Shown here in pieces: positions 59,789 through 64,000 of a stretch of 64,000 bases of DNA. Below the pieces are notes generated by a model. It was not told the origin of the DNA, did no database searches, and worked only from the letters and a program-made list of their open reading frames with translations. Source of the stretch: Acidimicrobiaceae bacterium. GTDB taxonomy: Bacteria > Actinomycetota > Acidimicrobiia > Acidimicrobiales > UBA8592. How positions within the stretch are numbered: position 1 is the stretch's first letter; each line of letters opens with the position of its first letter. The stretch is taken from positions 1-64,000 of the forward strand of contig JAHECR010000002.1 of assembly GCA_024641655.1 (NCBI GenBank). Direction: 5' to 3'. The position numbers were made by a program, and so were the translations under genes.

Positions 59789-60256
59789 ATGGAACGCACA
59801 CACGGTGGTCGCTGGTTCGAGGAGCTCACGCCGGGCACGATCGTCACCCACGCGGTGCGTCGCACGGTGACCGAAGCCGACAACGTGCTGTTCACCTCGA
59901 TCACCATGAACCCGGCCTGGGTGCATCTCGACTTCGACTACGCCGAGAAGCAGACCGAATTCGGGCGACCGCTCGTCAACTCGCTGCTCACCTTGGCGAT
60001 GACCGTCGGTATCAGCGTGCACGAGACGACGCTCGGTACCACCGCAGCCAACCTCGGTTTCGGCGAGGTCTCGTTCCCCGCCCCCGTCTTCCACGGCGAC
60101 ACGCTGCACGTCGAGACCGAAGTCCTCGAGGCACGACCGTCGAGGAGTCGACCGCTGCAGGGCATCGTCACCTTCGAACACCGAGCCTTCAACCAGGACG
60201 ACGCTCTCGTCTGCCGAGCGATCCGCAACGCGTTGATGCTCAGACGGCCAGGCTGA
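59789..60256 (+). CDS. MaoC family dehydratase (Rv2499c-like)
   Basis: This 155-residue hot-dog protein has [20 protein letters not shown] near residue 8, then [24 protein letters not shown] near 44, carrying the acidic/His hydratase motif region. [20 protein letters not shown] lies near 92. It resembles Rv2499c, encoded beside citE, fadE19 and accA1 in mycobacteria. It probably hydrates a branched-chain enoyl-CoA such as 3-methylglutaconyl- or mesaconyl-type CoA. It converges with and overlaps the CitE-like gene by 17 bases. Confidence 0.9.
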   Translation: MERTHGGRWFEELTPGTIVTHAVRRTVTEADNVLFTSITMNPAWVHLDFDYAEKQTEFGRPLVNSLLTLAMTVGISVHETTLGTTAANLGFGEVSFPAPVFHGDTLHVETEVLEARPSRSRPLQGIVTFEHRAFNQDDALVCRAIRNALMLRRPG

Positions 60257-61091
60257 GGACCCGGCGTGCCTGACGTGCGAGCGGCTCGTCGATCATCTGG
60301 CCCTCGAAGCTGACGACACCGAACCCCGCGGCGACAGCTTCCTCGAAGGCCTCGATCAGGCGGCGCGCGCGTTCGATTTCGGCGTCCGACGGGGTGAACG
60401 CCTCGTTGGCCAGCACGACCTGGCTCGGGTGGATGCAGAGCTTGCCGGCGTAGCCGAGAGCCCGGGCTTCGGCGGCCTCGGCGGTATAACGACCGTCATC
60501 GGTGAAGTCCGACACCACCATGTCGAGCACAGGGACGCCGGCGAGGCGACCGGCGAGGGCCACCAGACTGCGAGCGGTGCGGACCTCGTCGTTGGTCGGG
60601 GTCCGCAGCCCGCCCATGTCGGCGATGAAGTCCTCGGCCCCGAAGTAGGCACCTACCACCTGGGGGTGCGCGAGCAGGGGCCGGGCGTCGACGACACCCA
60701 GAGCGGTTTCGAGCCCGGCGATGATGCCGACGTCTGCGTTGCCGGACGCGCCGAGCAGCGCAGCGAGGTCATCGAGCTCGCGCACCGTCTCGACCTTGGG
60801 CACCATCACCGCGGCCAGCTCGGCGGTGACCGCGAATTCGATGTCGTCGGCACACCACTCGCTCCCGGGGCTGTTGATCCGCAACACGGCGCAGCTTCCG
60901 GCCTCGACGAGCGCGTGGGTTGCCGCGCGCGCCGCGGGACGTGCCGCCTGTTTCTCGCCGGGCGGCGTGGCGTCTTCGCAGTCGACGACGATCACGTCGG
61001 ATCCTCGTCGGGGCGCCTTCGCGAGGAAGTCGGGCCGGACCGCAGGGATGAACAGGACCGACCGTGCCCGTCCGAGCGGCCGTGGACTCAC
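60240..61091 (-). CDS. HpcH/HpaI-family CitE-like acyl-CoA lyase (Rv2498c-like)
   Basis: This 283-residue TIM-barrel lyase has the Arg near the start ([12 protein letters not shown]), the metal-binding glutamate in [12 protein letters not shown] near residue 127 and Asp in [13 protein letters not shown] near 162, plus [10 protein letters not shown] near 235. Rv2498c cleaves beta-hydroxyacyl-CoAs, including 3-hydroxy-3-methylglutaryl-CoA. The start is GTG 61091, overlapping the upstream stop (GTGA). Co-transcribed with the dehydrogenase and biotin carboxylase, it likely completes leucine-type acyl-CoA breakdown. Confidence 0.9.
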   Translation of the reverse strand: MSPRPLGRARSVLFIPAVRPDFLAKAPRRGSDVIVVDCEDATPPGEKQAARPAARAATHALVEAGSCAVLRINSPGSEWCADDIEFAVTAELAAVMVPKVETVRELDDLAALLGASGNADVGIIAGLETALGVVDARPLLAHPQVVGAYFGAEDFIADMGGLRTPTNDEVRTARSLVALAGRLAGVPVLDMVVSDFTDDGRYTAEAAEARALGYAGKLCIHPSQVVLANEAFTPSDAEIERARRLIEAFEEAVAAGFGVVSFEGQMIDEPLARQARRVLSLAV

Positions 61092-62242
61092 GACTGGACC
61101 ATCGAGCGTTTGGCAACCTCCTCGAGCATCACCTCGGTGGCGCCGCCACCGATCGGTAACACCCGGGCATCCCGATACATGCGCTCGACAGGGGTGTCGG
61201 TCATGAAGCCTGACCCACCGTGGAACTGGACGCAGTCGTACATGATCGCCATGATCGCTTCGGCGCCGAAGGCCTTCAGGCCCGAGACCTCCTTGACGTT
61301 GTCGAGGCCCTGTTCTCCGAGCCAGGCAGCGTGGTACATCGCGCCGCGCACTGCGTCGAGCTTCGCCTGGTCCATGGCCAGTCGCTGGCGGATGGCCCCG
61401 AGGTCGAACAACGTGGCGCCGAAGGCCTCGCGATGCTGGGTGTACTCGAGGGTGATGTCGATCGCCCGTTGCGCCGCTCCGACCCCCATACCGACCAGGA
61501 CGAGGCGCTCGTTCTGGAAGTTGCGCATCGCTTCCCGGAATCCGCGGTGCTCGGTGCCGAGCAGGTGATCTCCGGGGACCCAGGCGTCGTCGAGCACGAG
61601 CTCGGCGGTGTCCGAGCAGCGCCAACCGTGTTTGTCGAGCTTCTTCGCGACGCTGAACCCCTCGGTCTCCGCAGGAACGAGGAACATCGAGATGCCGTAC
61701 CGGTCGCCGGGGTCGGTGCGTGCCGCCAGAACCGTGACGTCGCTGTGGACGCCATTGGTGATGAACGTCTTGGTGCCGGTGATGCGCCAACCGTCGCCGT
61801 CACGCACCGCACGCGAGCGCATTCCGGCGACATCGGACCCGGCGTCGGGTTCGGTGACCCCGATCGACAGGATCATCTCGCCCGACAGAATCCCGGGGAG
61901 CAGACGAGCCAGCTGGTCCGGCGACCCGGAGTTGAGCAGGTGCGGCAGAGCCATGTCGGTGTGGACCAGGACGGTGACGTCGAACCCGCCGTAGGTCGAC
62001 GCTCCGAGGGCCTCCGAGAACACAACCGATGCCAACGGCCCCAGCCCAAGCCCGCCGTGCTCCTCTGGCACGCGTAGACCGAACATCCCGAGTGCACCCA
62101 TCTGGCGAAGCACCTCGCGAGGCACCTTGCCGTCACGCTCCCACTGGTCGGCCACCGGAGTGACCTCCTTGCTCACGAAGGCGACGACGTTGTCGTAGAT
62201 CGCCTGCAGCTCGTCGGTGGTGTGGGCGTTGCGGTTGGTCAT
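61088..62242 (-). CDS. Acyl-CoA dehydrogenase (FadE19-like, branched-chain)
   Basis: This 384-residue flavoprotein has VTEPDAGSDVAGMRSRA near residue 128, GTKTFITNGVHSD near 160, QFHGGSGFMTDTPVERMYRDARV near 335 and the terminal LPIGGGATEVMLEEVAKR. The usual YEGT Glu is Gly, as in isovaleryl-type enzymes where the base sits on a preceding helix. It overlaps both neighbours by four bases. Together with AccA1-like and CitE-like genes it suggests oxidation of isovaleryl- or another branched acyl-CoA. Confidence 0.93.
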   Translation of the reverse strand: MTNRNAHTTDELQAIYDNVVAFVSKEVTPVADQWERDGKVPREVLRQMGALGMFGLRVPEEHGGLGLGPLASVVFSEALGASTYGGFDVTVLVHTDMALPHLLNSGSPDQLARLLPGILSGEMILSIGVTEPDAGSDVAGMRSRAVRDGDGWRITGTKTFITNGVHSDVTVLAARTDPGDRYGISMFLVPAETEGFSVAKKLDKHGWRCSDTAELVLDDAWVPGDHLLGTEHRGFREAMRNFQNERLVLVGMGVGAAQRAIDITLEYTQHREAFGATLFDLGAIRQRLAMDQAKLDAVRGAMYHAAWLGEQGLDNVKEVSGLKAFGAEAIMAIMYDCVQFHGGSGFMTDTPVERMYRDARVLPIGGGATEVMLEEVAKRSMVQS

Positions 62243-64000
62243 GGTCGGGTTCCTTCGGTGTCGGATGCACCATGGGGTCGCGGTCCATCGTCGTCGGTGA
62301 ACGTCACCAGCACCTGATCGGAGGCCACCTGATCGTCGACCGCGACGCGGACTTCGGCCACGACGCCGATCCCGGCAGCGGTGAGCGTATGCAACATCTT
62401 CATCGCCTCGAGCACGAGGAGGGGATCACCTGGGCCCACCGATGCACCGGGCGCGACGAGCACATCGGCCACGACCGCCGGGAACGGTGCCGTAACGGCG
62501 CGAGCAGCGCGGGTGCTCGCGCCAAGCGCAGGCGCCCAGCGATCGGTGCGGGTGGGCACCGCGAAGGTGTGGGTGTACCCGTCCACGTTCACCGCGACAG
62601 ACCGGCTCGCGCGATCGACCGACGCCGGTCCGCAGAAGGCGGGCGCGCCCCCGGCGGCAAGGGCGACTTCGGTGGCGGCGCCGGAGAGGTCGACCAGGCC
62701 GACGGGCTGGCTCGCCTCGTGGGGCGTGACCCTGAACATCGCCAGCGCCGACCACGGTGCGCTCCGGTCGGCAGCAAGACGGCGCGCCGCGGTCCAAGCC
62801 GCCGCGGCTTCGACGGTCGCGGGTTCCGGTGTCAGCGGTCTGGCGCTGTCGTCGAGGAACCGGGTCGTGACCCGGCCCGCCACCACCGGCGCGGCATCGA
62901 CGAGCCAGCGCAGGAAGCCGGTGTTGGTGCTGACCCCACCGATCACGAGCCCGTCGAGCGCGCCGGCCAGTCGCCGCAGCGCGCCGGGCCGGTCCTCGCC
63001 GTGCACCACCAGCTTGGCGACCATCGAGTCGTAGTGCGGGGTGACCATCGAGCCCCGCTCGATGGCGCTGTCCCAGCGAACGCCGGCGGGCACGACGAGG
63101 TGTGACACCGTTCCGGTCCGTGGCGCGAAGTCCTGCGCCGGGTCCTCTGCGTTGACGCGCGCCTCGAAAGCGTGGCCGTGCCAGGTGACCGACTCCTGCC
63201 TCAACGGCAACTTCTCACCGTCCGCGACCCGGATCTGGAGCTCGACGATGTCGAGGCCGGTCACGACCTCGGTGACCGTGTGTTCGACCTGGAGGCGGGT
63301 GTTGACCTCGAGGAAGAAGAAGTCGCCCGTGTCGTCGTCGACGATGAACTCGACCGTGCCCGCGGAGTCGTAGCCGATCGCCGCGCCCAGCCGCAACGCA
63401 CTGGCCTCGAGACCGGCCCGCGTGGCGTCGGGCAGGTTGGGAGCCGGGCACTCCTCGAGCACCTTCTGGTAGCGGCGCTGCACCGAACACTCGCGCGTGC
63501 CGAGATGGATCACCGCGCCGTGCCGGTCACCGACGATCTGCACTTCGACGTGTCGAGGGCGCTCGATGTAGCGCTCGACGATCAGGGAGCGGTCACCGAA
63601 GGCACGTTCGGCCTCGTCACCGGCGTCGCCCAGGGCGCGGGCCAACTCACCAGCGGTCCGGGCAATGCGGATGCCCTTGCCGCCGCCCCCTGCAGCGGCC
63701 TTCACCAGCACCGGAAAGCCGAGCCTCTCGGCGGCCCCCGCGAGATCATCGAAGTCTTGCGACTCGGCGTAGCCCGGGATGAGCGGAACCCCTGCGCCGG
63801 CGGCGATCGACCGGGCGCGGATCTTGGAGCCCATTTCGGCGATGACGTCGGGACTCGGCCCGATCCATCGGGCGCCGGCATCGAGCACCGCGCGAGCGAA
63901 GTCGGCATTCTCGGACAAGAAGCCGTACCCCGGATGGACCGCGTCGGCTCCGGTGCGGGCGAGGAGCTCGACGTACCGCTCGATGGACAGGTACGAGTCG
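62239..64000 (-). CDS. accA1: Biotin carboxylase/BCCP subunit of acyl-CoA carboxylase (cut by window edge)
   Basis: 587 codons (586 residues and the stop) of an AccA-type alpha subunit are visible; the N-terminus lies beyond 64000. From the window end it reads AVHPGYGFLSENADFA, then GGGGKGIRIA (ATP-grasp loop) and FFLEVNTRLQVEHTVTE with the active-site residues. The C-terminal BCCP domain has the biotinylated Lys in LEAMKM (Lys codon 62398-62400). In mycobacteria the AccA1-AccD1 pair is 3-methylcrotonyl-CoA carboxylase. The partner beta subunit is not in the window. The product would enter the CitE-like lyase step. Confidence 0.92.
   Translation of the reverse strand, partial: DSYLSIERYVELLARTGADAVHPGYGFLSENADFARAVLDAGARWIGPSPDVIAEMGSKIRARSIAAGAGVPLIPGYAESQDFDDLAGAAERLGFPVLVKAAAGGGGKGIRIARTAGELARALGDAGDEAERAFGDRSLIVERYIERPRHVEVQIVGDRHGAVIHLGTRECSVQRRYQKVLEECPAPNLPDATRAGLEASALRLGAAIGYDSAGTVEFIVDDDTGDFFFLEVNTRLQVEHTVTEVVTGLDIVELQIRVADGEKLPLRQESVTWHGHAFEARVNAEDPAQDFAPRTGTVSHLVVPAGVRWDSAIERGSMVTPHYDSMVAKLVVHGEDRPGALRRLAGALDGLVIGGVSTNTGFLRWLVDAAPVVAGRVTTRFLDDSARPLTPEPATVEAAAAWTAARRLAADRSAPWSALAMFRVTPHEASQPVGLVDLSGAATEVALAAGGAPAFCGPASVDRASRSVAVNVDGYTHTFAVPTRTDRWAPALGASTRAARAVTAPFPAVVADVLVAPGASVGPGDPLLVLEAMKMLHTLTAAGIGVVAEVRVAVDDQVASDQVLVTFTDDDGPRPHGASDTEGTRP

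Noticed and set aside
1-64000. tRNA, rRNA, integrase, transposase or toxin-antitoxin genes
   Set aside because: I looked for clover-leaf arms, rRNA stretches, transposase and small paired toxin-like genes and found none convincing; two palindromic repeats are the only mobile-like traces.

Overview
The window is about 67% GC and gene-dense, with many genes overlapping by 1-8 bases (ATGA, GTGA, TGATG). It carries three LLM-class F420-dependent oxidoreductases, many SDRs, enoyl-CoA hydratases, acyl-CoA dehydrogenases, SCP2-type thiolases paired with DUF35 zinc-ribbon/OB proteins, MaoC hydratases, a DUF1918-DUF1876 protein and a mycobacterial-style citE/maoC/fadE19/accA1 block. This points to an actinobacterium. 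The long pyruvate:ferredoxin oxidoreductase and the mixture of families make the class Acidimicrobiia (Ilumatobacter/Iamia-like) my best guess, which is inference. No rRNA, tRNA, CRISPR array, insertion sequence or phage gene was recognised.

Layout. 1-14456: fatty-acid, steroid-like and aromatic catabolism. It includes an LLM oxidoreductase, SDRs, a cysteine-less thiolase-fold protein divergent from a DUF35 protein, an extradiol dioxygenase among small VOC proteins, and a minus-strand run of ECH-SDR-LLM-ECH-acyl-CoA ligase facing a further SDR. 14510-14561: a palindromic repeat. 14573-24794: mainly minus-strand accessory catabolic genes (APH-like kinase, DUF7065-like protein, acyl-CoA ligase, DUF1330 protein, thioesterase, hydratases, two MaoC proteins, acyl-CoA dehydrogenase) with plus-strand ECH and CoA-transferase genes. 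24968-31722: a compact plus-strand operon (acyl-CoA dehydrogenase, thiolase-like/DUF35 fusion, thiolase, second acyl-CoA dehydrogenase, zinc alcohol dehydrogenase, SDR) ending at a second copy of the repeat.

31774-34331: remnant of a possible membrane-fusion protein, then an ABC-2 exporter operon with a surface-anchored third protein. 34514-42712: a small stress-like protein, a DUF1918/DUF1876 protein, and a methyltransferase / diaminopropionate ammonia-lyase / PFOR operon. 42745-47927: a cupredoxin-multicopper oxidase fusion divergent from a secreted protein with a His/Asp/Glu-rich repeat tail, followed by lipoproteins. 48304-59778: an ACT-GNAT protein, pyruvate phosphate dikinase, an HxlR regulator with its divergent cupin gene, a nitroreductase, cupins, PIN-PhoH and a YihY/BrkB protein. 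59789-64000: a leucine or branched-chain acyl-CoA module (MaoC, CitE-like lyase, acyl-CoA dehydrogenase, biotin carboxylase cut by the window edge).

How it works together. Most genes can be placed on a generic beta-oxidation scheme: CoA ligase, acyl-CoA dehydrogenase, ECH or MaoC hydratase, SDR dehydrogenase, thiolase or retro-aldolase with DUF35 partner. Several modules are probably dedicated to bulky or branched substrates. DpaL and PFOR would join amino-acid deamination to pyruvate oxidation, and PPDK adds a pyruvate/PEP node. At least ten start codons lie 6-8 bases after a TANNNT -10 element, so leaderless transcripts look common here.
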